Below, in pieces: positions 16,901-26,051 of a stretch of DNA of 64,000 nucleotides (its first letter is position 1; the number at the start of each line of letters is the position of its first letter). The notes below the pieces were generated by a model. That model saw only the letters and a list, made by a program, of their open reading frames with translations, searched no databases and was not told the DNA's origin. The position numbers and the translations under genes are program-made. The stretch covers positions 6,386,001 through 6,450,000 of the forward strand of contig NZ_CP017141.1 in the NCBI RefSeq assembly GCF_001721645.1, in the 5' to 3' direction. Origin of the DNA: Pedobacter steynii (GTDB taxonomy: Bacteria > Bacteroidota > Bacteroidia > Sphingobacteriales > Sphingobacteriaceae).

Positions 16901-19624
16901 TTAGTATCTCGTATAGTAATTCTTTCTCTTGCTCAGCTTCAGATCCTGTAATACAGAAGCTTTCACTTTGATGTCCACTGAATACATCTGCTGCGTACCA
17001 AAAGGAATCCAGCTGAAACTCATATCCCAGCAATGCAGGTCCCTGTAGATACCAAAACGGGTAATGGAGAAATTATTGGTCTCAAAATTCCATCCAGAGT
17101 CAAATGTCACCTTCCATTTAGGAGTGATGTTTGCATCTCCGTTAAAGGTCAGGCTATTGTTGATTCTGCTGTTCAGTCCTAATCTATCCGTAGAGTAATT
17201 GAAACTGTATCTGAAAGCAAAGTTCCATGGAATTTTAAAGTCCACAAAAGCGTTTGGATCACGGCTTACCAGGGCCATCGCTTCCGCCTGTTCAGGTGTC
17301 ATTCCTTTCTGAATGTTCTGCTCACGCTGATCCTGTTCATTGATATTTTTCCTCTTCAGGGCTTCCGGATTCAGACTATAGTCAAATGATAAGCCGAAGG
17401 AGGTCAGACGTGGCAATTGCCCTCTCTGCCAGGTATACGTATTTGTATAGGTCTTTGCGGTATTATTGATCGGATCATATTCATCCTTCACGTAATAAGG
17501 ATTCAGCACGGCATTGTAATTCACCTGAAATTTATCGGTAAAAGGCGTACTACCTGTGATGTTAAAGTCAGCCAGGTTATTTCTTGGCGCCAGGAAATTA
17601 TAGGCACTGGTGATGGATAAGTTATTGATGATCGGTACTTTCTTTTCTCCTTTTCCGGTAGTATCCTTCGGGGTCAGCACCTTTGCTTCAACCGTATTTT
17701 GTATCCCGAAAGAAAGGGAGGCTGATCTTCCCATAGGTGGCCCACCGTATAACATCCCCTCCTGGCGCGCATAAGTCAGGTATTGAGGTACCGTATTATT
17801 TGTAGTTGCATTATAAGAAGGATTAGGTACGCGAATGGGGTTCCCATTGGCATCTCTTGATCCGTCATACTCCGCATACCGGTAATTTCCTTTAGTAGGA
17901 TCAGAAAAGTCCGGCGCATAACTAAAACCAATACTTGGCGTCATGACATGTCTGATTGCTTTCAGATTCCCCATCTTGGAAAACTGCGCCGTAGAGTAAA
18001 TCTTAGTCGAAACCGATCCACCCACATTATAAGTTCCATAACGGTTAAATCCGGGAACGGTATCTATCCGGCTCAGATCAGCACCATTTCCGGTTGCTTT
18101 TAAATAAGTTTTTCTGATGGTTTGAAAATGCCAGGTCTCGGTATAGTTCACACTTGTACCAAAGTTGAAGTACTTCAATACATTAAAGTTCATTTGAATC
18201 GGGATGTTATGTTGCATCCCGTTTCTGAACTTATTCAGGATTTGTTTCTTGAATAAAATACTATCTCCTGCAGTCACCGAGTTACTGCTTTTCATGCTGT
18301 AGCCTATGGAAATCTTTTCATACCAGCGCTGGTCGCCTACCCTGTTAGGGGAGGCAAAAGGAAAAATACTCCTCGCCATATTCAAACTGATATCAGGTAA
18401 AGTCAGATCGACCGTTTTCGAAGACGTATTCTGGTTTACCCTTGTTGCCAGGGAAAGGTTAAATAAATCCCCGAACAGCAGCTTGGAATAAGAGATCGAA
18501 GAGGATAAGATATTGGTGGAAAGTTGCTGAGGATCATAAGTCATCCCCGCGGCAGTATTCCTGTTGTAACCACTGGTCTGAATCTGCACGGATGCAGAGA
18601 AATTACTCCCCGGATTCGCATTCGCATTCTGACTGTGGTTCCAGTTGATGCTAAAATCTTTCTGTTTACCAAAATCTCTTGTTCCTTCAGATCCCGTGAT
18701 GGTATTGGCGTACCTCAACATGATATTACCATTATATTTATACCTTTTGGTGTAGGTCGAAGTCAGGTTGACATCATAAGAGCCCCCTGTAAAAATCGTA
18801 CCCAGTATTTTAGCGTCCCAATAATCACTCAGGCCAATATAATATCCACCATCTCTTAAAAAGAAACCTCTGGTAAAGTCTTCACCGGGACTGGGTAAAA
18901 TAATACCCGACGACTTCTTATTGGGTTTTGGGAAAAAGGCGAAAGGCAAGCCGATCGGTAATGGAATATCTTCTATTTTTAAATAAACCGGACCAGTAAT
19001 GATCTGATTCTGGGTAACGATCCCTTTTGTGATGTGAATTCCGAAATGGGGATGTGGCAGATTACACGTACTATACGTTTGTCCTTTACTGTGAATCTCA
19101 TCATCCGGTTGCTTTTTTGCCAGTCCGCCTGAGAAAAAGCCTCCTTCCTGCTCGGTAAACACACCATAAATTTTTCCGGCTGCCGTTTCTGTGTTGTAGC
19201 GCAGGGAATCTGCCAGGGAACTCCCCTGTCCGGGCATCTTAAATATCGGCCGGCCCACATACTTACCTTTGGCATCGTGTTTCCCGCTGGCAAAAATCTG
19301 TTTTGTTTTACTATTATAGGTAATATAATCTGCGTCCAGTTCTAATCCCTGGTAAACTACCCTCGCGCGACCATATAAATAAACGATACCTTCTTTTTTA
19401 TCAACTTTTGTGGAATCCTTAGCAGAGTACTCAATTTTATCACTGGATTTTGCAGTATCCGTAGGATTACTTTTCAGCCCGGTTGCCCCGGCCCTTTTAG
19501 TGGTATCTGTTTGAGGGACGACCTGTTGAGTGGAGGAAAAACCAGAAGATGCAAGAGCAGGAATACTAACAATTGTTAATAAAACAAGCCGTTTTAAAAA
19601 AATGATGTCGCTTAAAAGTTTCAA
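16901..19624 (-). CDS. lptD: LptD-like outer-membrane LPS assembly protein
   Basis: A 907-aa exported protein. An N-terminal hydrophobic signal segment is followed by a low-complexity Thr/Lys/Ser-rich stretch, then an OstA-type beta-jellyroll region (about 65-160: YLYGRARVVYQG, LDADYITYNSKTKQIFA) and a long beta-barrel to the C-terminus. LptD inserts lipopolysaccharide in the outer membrane. This is the large Bacteroidota version; the LptE partner is not in the window. It is divergent from the amidase gene at 19.7 kb, so two envelope genes share a promoter region. Confidence 0.88.
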   Translation of the reverse strand: MKLLSDIIFLKRLVLLTIVSIPALASSGFSSTQQVVPQTDTTKRAGATGLKSNPTDTAKSSDKIEYSAKDSTKVDKKEGIVYLYGRARVVYQGLELDADYITYNSKTKQIFASGKHDAKGKYVGRPIFKMPGQGSSLADSLRYNTETAAGKIYGVFTEQEGGFFSGGLAKKQPDDEIHSKGQTYSTCNLPHPHFGIHITKGIVTQNQIITGPVYLKIEDIPLPIGLPFAFFPKPNKKSSGIILPSPGEDFTRGFFLRDGGYYIGLSDYWDAKILGTIFTGGSYDVNLTSTYTKRYKYNGNIMLRYANTITGSEGTRDFGKQKDFSINWNHSQNANANPGSNFSASVQIQTSGYNRNTAAGMTYDPQQLSTNILSSSISYSKLLFGDLFNLSLATRVNQNTSSKTVDLTLPDISLNMARSIFPFASPNRVGDQRWYEKISIGYSMKSSNSVTAGDSILFKKQILNKFRNGMQHNIPIQMNFNVLKYFNFGTSVNYTETWHFQTIRKTYLKATGNGADLSRIDTVPGFNRYGTYNVGGSVSTKIYSTAQFSKMGNLKAIRHVMTPSIGFSYAPDFSDPTKGNYRYAEYDGSRDANGNPIRVPNPSYNATTNNTVPQYLTYARQEGMLYGGPPMGRSASLSFGIQNTVEAKVLTPKDTTGKGEKKVPIINNLSITSAYNFLAPRNNLADFNITGSTPFTDKFQVNYNAVLNPYYVKDEYDPINNTAKTYTNTYTWQRGQLPRLTSFGLSFDYSLNPEALKRKNINEQDQREQNIQKGMTPEQAEAMALVSRDPNAFVDFKIPWNFAFRYSFNYSTDRLGLNSRINNSLTFNGDANITPKWKVTFDSGWNFETNNFSITRFGIYRDLHCWDMSFSWIPFGTQQMYSVDIKVKASVLQDLKLSKRKNYYTRY

Positions 19625-19640
19625 ATTCGTGTGTGAATGT

Positions 19641-19648
19641 TATTTTTG
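19641..19648 (+). promoter_or_regulatory. -7 box for the amidase/mlaD run
   Basis: TATTTTTG matches TAnnTTTG and lies 33 nt before the ATG at 19681. It is downstream of an in-frame ATG at 19633, so that earlier codon cannot be the start from this promoter. Confidence 0.6.
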
Positions 19649-19680
19649 CATTAATGTTTAATCCAAAACGTTCAAAATTA

Positions 19681-20559
19681 ATGAAAAATATGCCATTGCT
19701 TAGACCAAATGCAATTTTGATCGTATTTATTTCTCTGATATTAGCTACAACCACTAGTTATCAGGCATTTACGCAAGAATATAAAATAAAAACCATCGTA
19801 TTAGACGCTGGTCACGGGGGAAGAGACGGCTCTACCAGGGGGGCTTATTCAACAGAAAAAGATGTCGCTTTAAAAACTGCATTACGACTTGGAGCAGCGA
19901 TAGAAGCCAATATGAAGGATGTAAAAGTGATTTACACCAGGTCAACTGATGTTTTTGTTCCGCTTTATGAACGCATTGCCATTGCCAATAATGCAAAGGC
20001 AGATCTTTTTATCTCCATTCACTGTAATGATATGCCGGTAATCCGCTCCTCTACCGTTACAGGATACCGGAAAGGACGCAATGGAAAAAGGATTCCCATT
20101 ACAGAAACCTCCTACAGAAAAAGTACTTCCACCCGGGGCGTAGAAACCTTTGTTTCCGGTATGGGCAGGATCAATGAACAGGATGAGGTAATCAAGCGGG
20201 AGAATGCCGCCATCTTCCTGGAGGATAACTACAAGGAGAATTATGAAGGTTTTGACCCCAACAATGCGGAAAACTATATTATACTATCTTTGATGAAAAA
20301 TACGTTCAGAACACAAAGTTTAAAATTAGCAAAACTTGTTCAGGACGAATATGTTAATGTAGGACGTGTAAACCGCGGGGTACAGGAAAAAAGCCTTGCC
20401 GTTTTAGCCAGGGCAGGAATGCCCGCCATATTAACAGAGATTGGATTTATCAGTAACCCTGAAGAAGAAGATTACATGAACTCAGAAGCCGGACAGGCGG
20501 AGATCACCAGTTGCCTGCTGAAAGCCATACAAAGCTATCAGCATAAGATAGAAGGATAA
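19681..20559 (+). CDS. N-acetylmuramoyl-L-alanine amidase (Amidase_3), first of a tandem pair
   Basis: A 292-aa exported zinc amidase. After a signal segment (about 1-30) comes the Amidase_3 domain with the zinc His in LDAGHGG, Glu in TEKDVAL, His in SIHCND and catalytic Glu in TEIGFISNPEEE. It cleaves the bond between muramic acid and the stem peptide during cell separation. The ATG at 19681 is preferred because a promoter -7 box lies just upstream. It is followed after 35 nt by a paralog with the same layout. No LysM or other wall-binding domain is present. Confidence 0.93.
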   Translation: MKNMPLLRPNAILIVFISLILATTTSYQAFTQEYKIKTIVLDAGHGGRDGSTRGAYSTEKDVALKTALRLGAAIEANMKDVKVIYTRSTDVFVPLYERIAIANNAKADLFISIHCNDMPVIRSSTVTGYRKGRNGKRIPITETSYRKSTSTRGVETFVSGMGRINEQDEVIKRENAAIFLEDNYKENYEGFDPNNAENYIILSLMKNTFRTQSLKLAKLVQDEYVNVGRVNRGVQEKSLAVLARAGMPAILTEIGFISNPEEEDYMNSEAGQAEITSCLLKAIQSYQHKIEG

Positions 20560-20594
20560 TAGTTAGATACCGATAAAATAAAGAGTTAAGCCTG

Positions 20595-21440
20595 ATGAGA
20601 TTGAAAAGAAGTATATTCTTGTTTACCGTTTTATTATTTATAAGTTCAGAATTCGCTTTTTCGCAGGGATATAAAGTAAAAACCATTGTAATTGATGCCG
20701 GGCACGGAGGTGGTAAGCCAGGAGCCGCAGGCAGTTACTCTAAAGAAAAAAATGTTGCCCTGCAGGTTGCCCTCCGACTGGGTAAAAAGTTTGAAGACGA
20801 GATGCCTGAAGTCAAGATTCTCTACACCAGAAAAACCGATGTAGACGTTGACTTTTATAAAAGGGCCGAAATTGCAAATGATGCCAAAGCAGATATTTTC
20901 ATTTCCATCCATTGTAACTCTATGCCCGACAGAAGGGTTGTAGCCGGTTATACCAAAGGAAAAAGAGGTAAAAAGATCCCGAGATATGCTTATGTAAAGA
21001 ACTCTTCCACCAGTGGAACAGAAACTTTCGTTGCCGGAACACACCGATTAAATGAGCAGGATGTGGCCATCAGGGAAAATGCCGATATCAAACTCGAGAA
21101 AAACTACAAACAAAACTACGACGGATACGATCCCAATGATCCCGAAACATTTATTATACTATCTTTGTTTAAGAGTACATTTAGAGATAAGAGCCTGAAA
21201 TTAGCGAGATTGATTCAGGACAACTACACTAACGACAATAAGAGAGTAAACAGAGGAGTAAAAGAGCAGGGGATTTTGATTTTACAAAGGGTTGGAATGC
21301 CTGCTGTGTTAACGGAAATCGGATTTATATCAAACCCGGCGGAGGAGAATTACATGAATTCTGCGAGCGGACAATCGGAAATCGTAAATGCTATCTTTGA
21401 TGCCGTCAAGAAATATAAAAAACAAACAGAAGTAAATTAA
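20595..21440 (+). CDS. N-acetylmuramoyl-L-alanine amidase (Amidase_3), second of a tandem pair
   Basis: A 281-aa paralog of the preceding gene, with a signal peptide ending near FAFSQG and the same zinc and catalytic residues (DAGHGG, SKEKNVAL, SIHCNS, TEIGFISNPAEE). Large stretches match the first copy (for example ETFVxG, YDPND/NNAE, ILSLxKxTFR), indicating tandem duplication with later divergence, mainly in the loop after SIHCN. It is followed after 14 nt by an MCE/MlaD gene; the three genes form an envelope-maintenance operon. Confidence 0.93.
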   Translation: MRLKRSIFLFTVLLFISSEFAFSQGYKVKTIVIDAGHGGGKPGAAGSYSKEKNVALQVALRLGKKFEDEMPEVKILYTRKTDVDVDFYKRAEIANDAKADIFISIHCNSMPDRRVVAGYTKGKRGKKIPRYAYVKNSSTSGTETFVAGTHRLNEQDVAIRENADIKLEKNYKQNYDGYDPNDPETFIILSLFKSTFRDKSLKLARLIQDNYTNDNKRVNRGVKEQGILILQRVGMPAVLTEIGFISNPAEENYMNSASGQSEIVNAIFDAVKKYKKQTEVN

Positions 21441-21454
21441 GTAAACACACATAC

Positions 21455-22408
21455 GTGAAAATAGCAAACGAAACCAAAGTAGGCATACTAGCAGCCTTTT
21501 CCATAGCCTTATTAATCATCGGCTACAACTTTTTAAAAGGCAATGCCATTTTTTCCAGCGAGACGGTATTGTATGCCAGGTATTCGCATGTAGACGGGCT
21601 GGGTGTCTCTAAGCCGGTTTTAATCAATGGCTATCAGATCGGCCGTGTAGATAAACTTACCCTTCAATCGGACGGAACAATTATCGCGACGCTGAAAATC
21701 AAAGGCAAATATGAAATCCCTAAAAACAGTGTGGCCAAACTGGAGAGCATTGACCTTTTGGGTGGTAAAGCAATTGTGATGGCTTTAGGAACCGGAAACG
21801 TATATGCTAAAGACGGAGATACTTTAAATGCAAATGTGGCTAAAGGCCTGATGGAAACGGTACAACCGGTTCAGAAGAAAGCAGAGATGATCATTGCAAA
21901 AATGGATTCCATCTTAACCAGTGTAAACTCTATCCTTAACCCTAACTTCCAGAAAAACGTAGACAAAAGTTTCAACAGTATTGCTTCTACCCTGGCTTCC
22001 CTGGAAGCTACTTCTAAAAAAGTAGACAATCTGGTAGGCTCTGAAGGCAGCAGGATTTCCGCTATTCTGGCCAACGTAGAGAACATTTCCAATAACCTGA
22101 AGAACAACAATGAAAAGATCAATGGTATCCTGAATAACATCAACACCATTACCGATCAGGTAGCGGCAGCGAACTTCAAACAAACCATAGACAATGCCAA
22201 CAAATCAATGGCAGACCTGCAGGCGATCGTTGGTAAGATCAATGAGGGTAAAGGTACTTTAGGCTTGTTGATTAATGACACGAAAATGTACGACAACCTG
22301 AACAGTGCTTCTCAGAACCTGGATAAGCTGATCATTGACTTAAAAGAAAACCCTAAACGTTACGTTCACTTCTCTGTGTTCGGTGGCGGGGCCAAAAAAG
22401 ATAAATAA
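21455..22408 (+). CDS. MlaD family (MCE domain) lipid-transport protein
   Basis: A 317-aa protein with an N-terminal membrane helix (about 8-27), one MCE domain (about 38-115: VDGLGVSKPVLINGYQIGRV, LESIDLLGGKAIVM) and a long alpha-helical Asn/Ser-rich tail. MCE proteins form hexameric rings that pass phospholipids between the two membranes. Start codon is GTG, 14 nt after the amidase stop. The ABC ATPase and permease partners (MlaF/E-like) are not adjacent. A clear terminator follows. Confidence 0.9.
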   Translation: MKIANETKVGILAAFSIALLIIGYNFLKGNAIFSSETVLYARYSHVDGLGVSKPVLINGYQIGRVDKLTLQSDGTIIATLKIKGKYEIPKNSVAKLESIDLLGGKAIVMALGTGNVYAKDGDTLNANVAKGLMETVQPVQKKAEMIIAKMDSILTSVNSILNPNFQKNVDKSFNSIASTLASLEATSKKVDNLVGSEGSRISAILANVENISNNLKNNNEKINGILNNINTITDQVAAANFKQTIDNANKSMADLQAIVGKINEGKGTLGLLINDTKMYDNLNSASQNLDKLIIDLKENPKRYVHFSVFGGGAKKDK

Positions 22409-22426
22409 CGATTGTTATCCAAACAG

Positions 22427-22460
22427 AAAAGCCTGCTTAAAATTTAAGCAGGCTTTTTTT
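22427..22460 (+). terminator. Rho-independent terminator after the MlaD gene
   Basis: Stem AAAAGCCTGCTTA / TAAGCAGGCTTTT with a short A/T loop and a run of seven T, 19 nt after the stop codon. Confidence 0.93.
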
Positions 22461-22499
22461 ATGGTCATTGATTTTTCTTTTTAATCAGTTGATTTCAGG

Positions 22500-23411
22500 T
22501 CAGATGGAAAAGGTACTTCCCTCCTGTGCCAGTTGCGTGTGTTCAAAAACCTGACTGGCTTCTTCCAGCAAAGGCTGTAAGGTCTTATACCTGGAAGAAA
22601 AATGTCCGATGAGCAGTTTTTTAGCTCCTGTTTTTATCGCCGTTTCTGCGGCCTGCAAAGCAGTGGTATGGTGAGTTTGATTTGCCCGTTCCAGCATCTC
22701 ATGCAAAAACGTAGCCTCATGGTAAAGGGTATCACAATTCTGAATGAGTTCAAAATAACTGCCATCACAAAGGGTATCCGAGCAATAGGCATATTTCCTG
22801 GGCTCATCAGAGTCTGTGGTATAATCCTTATTCAGTAATACAGTTCCATCCGGTAAGGTCAGGTCTACCCCTCTCTTGAGCAATGGATAGTATTCCAAAG
22901 GAATATTTTCCTCTTCCAGTTTTTCAACGATCACCTTGCGCAATCTTTTCTTTTCGTTGAAAACGAAACCGGTACAGGGAATTCTGTGGTTCAATATAAT
23001 CGTAGATACCGTCAGGTCCGAATTCTCAAATATCTGCTGAGGGGAATCTGCAGTAATGGGTACAAAGGTAAGCGGATAGCGGAGAATCGTTTCAGAGTGC
23101 TTAAACTGAAGCTCCAGGATTTCCATTAAAGCTGCAGGAGCAAATAAGGTAATCGGTTTGATCCTTCCATTCAGATGCATGGTAGAAAGCAGTCCGATCA
23201 ATCCAAAATAATGATCTCCGTGAAGGTGGCTGATGAATACAAAATCTATTTTGCTGGCTTTAAAACCATACTTGATCAATTGCTGCTGGGTTCCTTCCCC
23301 ACAGTCGATCAGATAAAATTTTTCATTGCAATTTAAAAGCTGGGCACTTGGATTTCTATTGTATACAGGTGTAGCAGAACTGCTACCTAAAATAGTAACC
23401 TCAAACTTCAT
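22500..23411 (-). CDS. rnz: Ribonuclease Z (tRNA 3' endonuclease)
   Basis: A 303-aa metallo-beta-lactamase-fold nuclease that removes 3' trailers from tRNA precursors. The zinc motif SHLHGDH (near residue 61), a YCSDT segment, YHEATF and the late GHFSSRY are all present, and the length is typical for the short RNase Z form. Its ATG overlaps the stop of the STAS-domain gene by one base (TAATG), so translation is coupled. Confidence 0.95.
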   Translation of the reverse strand: MKFEVTILGSSSATPVYNRNPSAQLLNCNEKFYLIDCGEGTQQQLIKYGFKASKIDFVFISHLHGDHYFGLIGLLSTMHLNGRIKPITLFAPAALMEILELQFKHSETILRYPLTFVPITADSPQQIFENSDLTVSTIILNHRIPCTGFVFNEKKRLRKVIVEKLEEENIPLEYYPLLKRGVDLTLPDGTVLLNKDYTTDSDEPRKYAYCSDTLCDGSYFELIQNCDTLYHEATFLHEMLERANQTHHTTALQAAETAIKTGAKKLLIGHFSSRYKTLQPLLEEASQVFEHTQLAQEGSTFSI

Positions 23412-23797
23412 TAACCTTTATCTACGCTCCCCAACAATTCCTTCTCAATTTCTTCCATAAAGATCAGATCCGTAGCTTCATCCAGTTTAGACACAATGGT
23501 CAGGGACTGATCCAGATTAGACATTTCTAATATTTTGGCAACTACGCCATTTACCCCTGTAAGAATAAATAAACCATTTGCTTTCTTGCATAGACGGTCT
23601 CCTACCAGCAGACTGCTCAGATCCTGTGAATCATTACATTCCTTTATAGCGGATAAATCCAGAACAATGTTATGGTAACCTTCTGCGTTCAATAAAATGA
23701 ACTCAGATTTTAACTTAGGGGCATTGTCGTTTGTAAACTTAGTCTCTCTAAGCTTTAAAACAACATACTTTTCATGCTTGTCAACTGAAAATTTCAT
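23411..23797 (-). CDS. STAS-domain protein (anti-sigma-factor antagonist-like)
   Basis: A 128-aa single-domain protein with the STAS fold pattern: a beta strand KYVVLKLRE, then IVLDLSAIKECNDSQDLSSLL, where a Ser at the usual phosphorylation position follows Asp. STAS proteins bind switch kinases or act as regulatory modules; no kinase partner is adjacent. It is translationally coupled to rnz by a TAATG overlap. Function in this pair is not known; the pairing itself is reported in other Bacteroidota only from my general recollection. Confidence 0.82.
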   Translation of the reverse strand: MKFSVDKHEKYVVLKLRETKFTNDNAPKLKSEFILLNAEGYHNIVLDLSAIKECNDSQDLSSLLVGDRLCKKANGLFILTGVNGVVAKILEMSNLDQSLTIVSKLDEATDLIFMEEIEKELLGSVDKG

Positions 23798-23930
23798 GAT
23801 ATTGATTTATTTATATGTGTTGCTAAAGTAATTAATTTTATCTGTTTTTAATATTGATTGGTCTAATAATTCCTTCTTAACGATCTAAAAATTTGTTTCT
23901 GAAGGTGCCAACCGGCTTTGGCTTTATATC

Positions 23931-23964
23931 ATGGCGCTCATCCGACAATTCAGATGAGCACCAT
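23931..23964. repeat. Hairpin after purC (weak terminator candidate)
   Basis: Arms ATGGCGCTCATC and GATGAGCACCAT pair over 12 positions with one mismatch and a 10-nt loop, 18 nt after the purC stop. There is no T-run, so intrinsic termination is uncertain. Confidence 0.5.
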
Positions 23965-23981
23965 AAATTTAAAAACAGGGT

Positions 23982-24935
23982 TTAGTTTTCTAAAAGCCTG
24001 TTTAATGAATTTTTCACATTCTCTTCAATCCGCTGAACCACATCTGAAGTTTCATTTTTGATGAAGGTATCACCTGTGATCTGCTCATAAAGCTCAATAT
24101 AGCGTTCTGAGATGGAATTTACAATTTCTGGTGTCATCACCGGAATCGCTTGTCCATCTTTACCCTGGAAACCATTTTCGATCAACCATTTACGGACAAA
24201 CTCTTTAGACAATTGCTTTTGAGGCTCATCTGTAGCTTGTCTGTCGGCATATCCTTCCGCATAAAAATAGCGGGAAGAATCAGGTGTATGGATTTCGTCA
24301 ATCAGGAAGATTTCCTCCCCTACTTTACCGAATTCATATTTGGTATCTACCAGGATCAGTCCGCGCTCAGCAGCCATTTGTGTACCACGCTCATAAAGTG
24401 CATAGGTATACTGCTCCAATTGCTCATAGTCTGCCAGGGAAACAATTCCTTTAGCCAGGATATCCGCTCTGGAAATGTCTTCATCATGCCCTACCGCTGC
24501 TTTTGTAGTTGGGGTAATGATTGGCTGAGGCAATTTATCATTTTCTTTCAGTCCTTCAGGCAAAGCAACTCCGCAAACACTACGTCTGCCGGCACTGTAT
24601 TCTCTCCAGGCATGTCCGGCAAGGTATCCCCTCACCACCATTTCCACCTTAAAAGGTTCACAGATCCTGCCTATGGTCACCATTTCATCCGGAACATCAA
24701 TTACCCAGTTAGGTACGATATCTTTGGTAGAACTCAGGAATTTAGCAGCGATCTGGTTCAGCACCTGTCCTTTAAAAGGAATCGCTTCGGGTAGTACAAC
24801 GTCAAATGCAGAGATTCTATCCGTTACGACCATGGCCATAAACTGATTATTGATCGTGTATACATCACGCACTTTTCCCTTGTAAAAATTGGTTTGCTTT
24901 GGAAAGCTAAAATTTGTTTCTTTAATTGCTGTCAT
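23982..24935 (-). CDS. purC: Phosphoribosylaminoimidazole-succinocarboxamide synthase (SAICAR synthase)
   Basis: A 317-aa ATP-grasp-like purine enzyme that couples CAIR with aspartate. Motifs include YKGKVRDVYTI, TDRISAFDVVLPE, VVRGYLAGHAWREY, ILVDTKYEFG and DEIHTPDSSRYF. This is the longer eukaryote-like/Bacteroidota form, not the 240-aa type. ATG at 24935 (MTAIKET) is preferred over a TTG four codons earlier. It follows phoH after a short gap on the same strand. Confidence 0.95.
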   Translation of the reverse strand: MTAIKETNFSFPKQTNFYKGKVRDVYTINNQFMAMVVTDRISAFDVVLPEAIPFKGQVLNQIAAKFLSSTKDIVPNWVIDVPDEMVTIGRICEPFKVEMVVRGYLAGHAWREYSAGRRSVCGVALPEGLKENDKLPQPIITPTTKAAVGHDEDISRADILAKGIVSLADYEQLEQYTYALYERGTQMAAERGLILVDTKYEFGKVGEEIFLIDEIHTPDSSRYFYAEGYADRQATDEPQKQLSKEFVRKWLIENGFQGKDGQAIPVMTPEIVNSISERYIELYEQITGDTFIKNETSDVVQRIEENVKNSLNRLLEN

Positions 24936-24971
24936 GGTATTTGCCAAAGAGCTGTTGTTATTTGTTCTTAA

Positions 24972-25949
24972 TTATTGGATATCGCCGTAGGCTTTTAAAA
25001 TTCTTTTTACCAGTTTATGCCGCACCACATCTTCTCCCGTCAGGTAAATAATTTCAATACCAGGAATATCGTCTAAGATACGCAGGGCATTATGCAGTCC
25101 GGACATCTGCTTTTTAGGCAAATCGATCTGGGTTACATCGCCTGTTACAATAAACTTAGCAGAAGGGCCCATCCGGGTGAGGAACATTTTCAGCTGCAGG
25201 TCAGTTGAGTTCTGGGCCTCATCGAGGATTACAAAACAGTTATCCAGTGTCCTGCCACGCATAAATGCCAAAGGGGCAATTTCTATCGTTCTGTTCTCCA
25301 GATAAAGTTTCAGTTTTTCTGCCGGGATCATATCATCCAGGGCATCATATAAGGGGCGAAGGTATGGATCTACTTTTTCCTTCAGATCGCCTGGCAAAAA
25401 GCCCAGGCTCTCCCCTGCTTCTACGGCAGGTCTGGTTAAAATGATCCTTTTAATTTCTTTATTTTTAAGTGCTCTTACGGCAAGGGCTACTGCGGTATAG
25501 GTTTTTCCCGTTCCTGCAGGGCCGATGGCAAAAAGCACATCGTTCTTCAGAATGCTGTCAACCATGCGTCGCTGGTTCGCGGTCCTGGCTTTCACCAGTA
25601 AACCGTTTGGCCCGAATACGATCACTTCACCTCCACCACTACCCGCCGCAGGAGCGGCCTTTTCGGCTGTTCCATTTTCGGAAGCAGGCTGTGCTTTCTT
25701 AGAAACGAGGATAGATTCTACATCACTGGCAGTTAATGTGCTATACTGCTCCAGCTGGTTTAGCAACAGCGTATATTTCTGCTCAAAAACTTTAAGCTCT
25801 TTCTCATCACCCAATACTTTCAGTTCATTGCCTCTCGCCACCACTTTAAGCTTTGGAAAAGCATTCTTAATCAGCTCGTAGTGCTCATTGTTTGCTCCCC
25901 AAAACTGTACCGGATCTACCGATTCTAATGTTAATTTAAGTTCGTTCAA
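24972..25949 (-). CDS. phoH: PhoH family ATPase
   Basis: A 325-aa cytoplasmic protein with an N-terminal KH-like region (about 1-75), a low-complexity linker rich in Ala/Gly (about 90-110) and the PhoH helicase-like ATPase domain: Walker A GPAGTGKT, TRPAVEAGE, GFLPGD and Walker B VILDEAQN. PhoH proteins are implicated in RNA metabolism, often next to YbeY-type genes, but none is adjacent here. No ATG is available at the N-terminus: the first codon is TTG (NELKLTLES follows). It is upstream of purC in the same run. Confidence 0.93.
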   Translation of the reverse strand: MNELKLTLESVDPVQFWGANNEHYELIKNAFPKLKVVARGNELKVLGDEKELKVFEQKYTLLLNQLEQYSTLTASDVESILVSKKAQPASENGTAEKAAPAAGSGGGEVIVFGPNGLLVKARTANQRRMVDSILKNDVLFAIGPAGTGKTYTAVALAVRALKNKEIKRIILTRPAVEAGESLGFLPGDLKEKVDPYLRPLYDALDDMIPAEKLKLYLENRTIEIAPLAFMRGRTLDNCFVILDEAQNSTDLQLKMFLTRMGPSAKFIVTGDVTQIDLPKKQMSGLHNALRILDDIPGIEIIYLTGEDVVRHKLVKRILKAYGDIQ

Positions 25950-26051
25950 AATATTGTTTTTTAGATAGAGGTGTATATTTTGATATAAAAATTGAATATT
26001 TGTACGCGATTTGCCGCTTACGCAAGATTAAGAATAAATATTCAATTTTTA

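Noticed and set aside
23931..23964. Intrinsic terminator after purC
   Set aside because: The hairpin is good but no T tract follows on the minus strand; kept as an unclassified hairpin.
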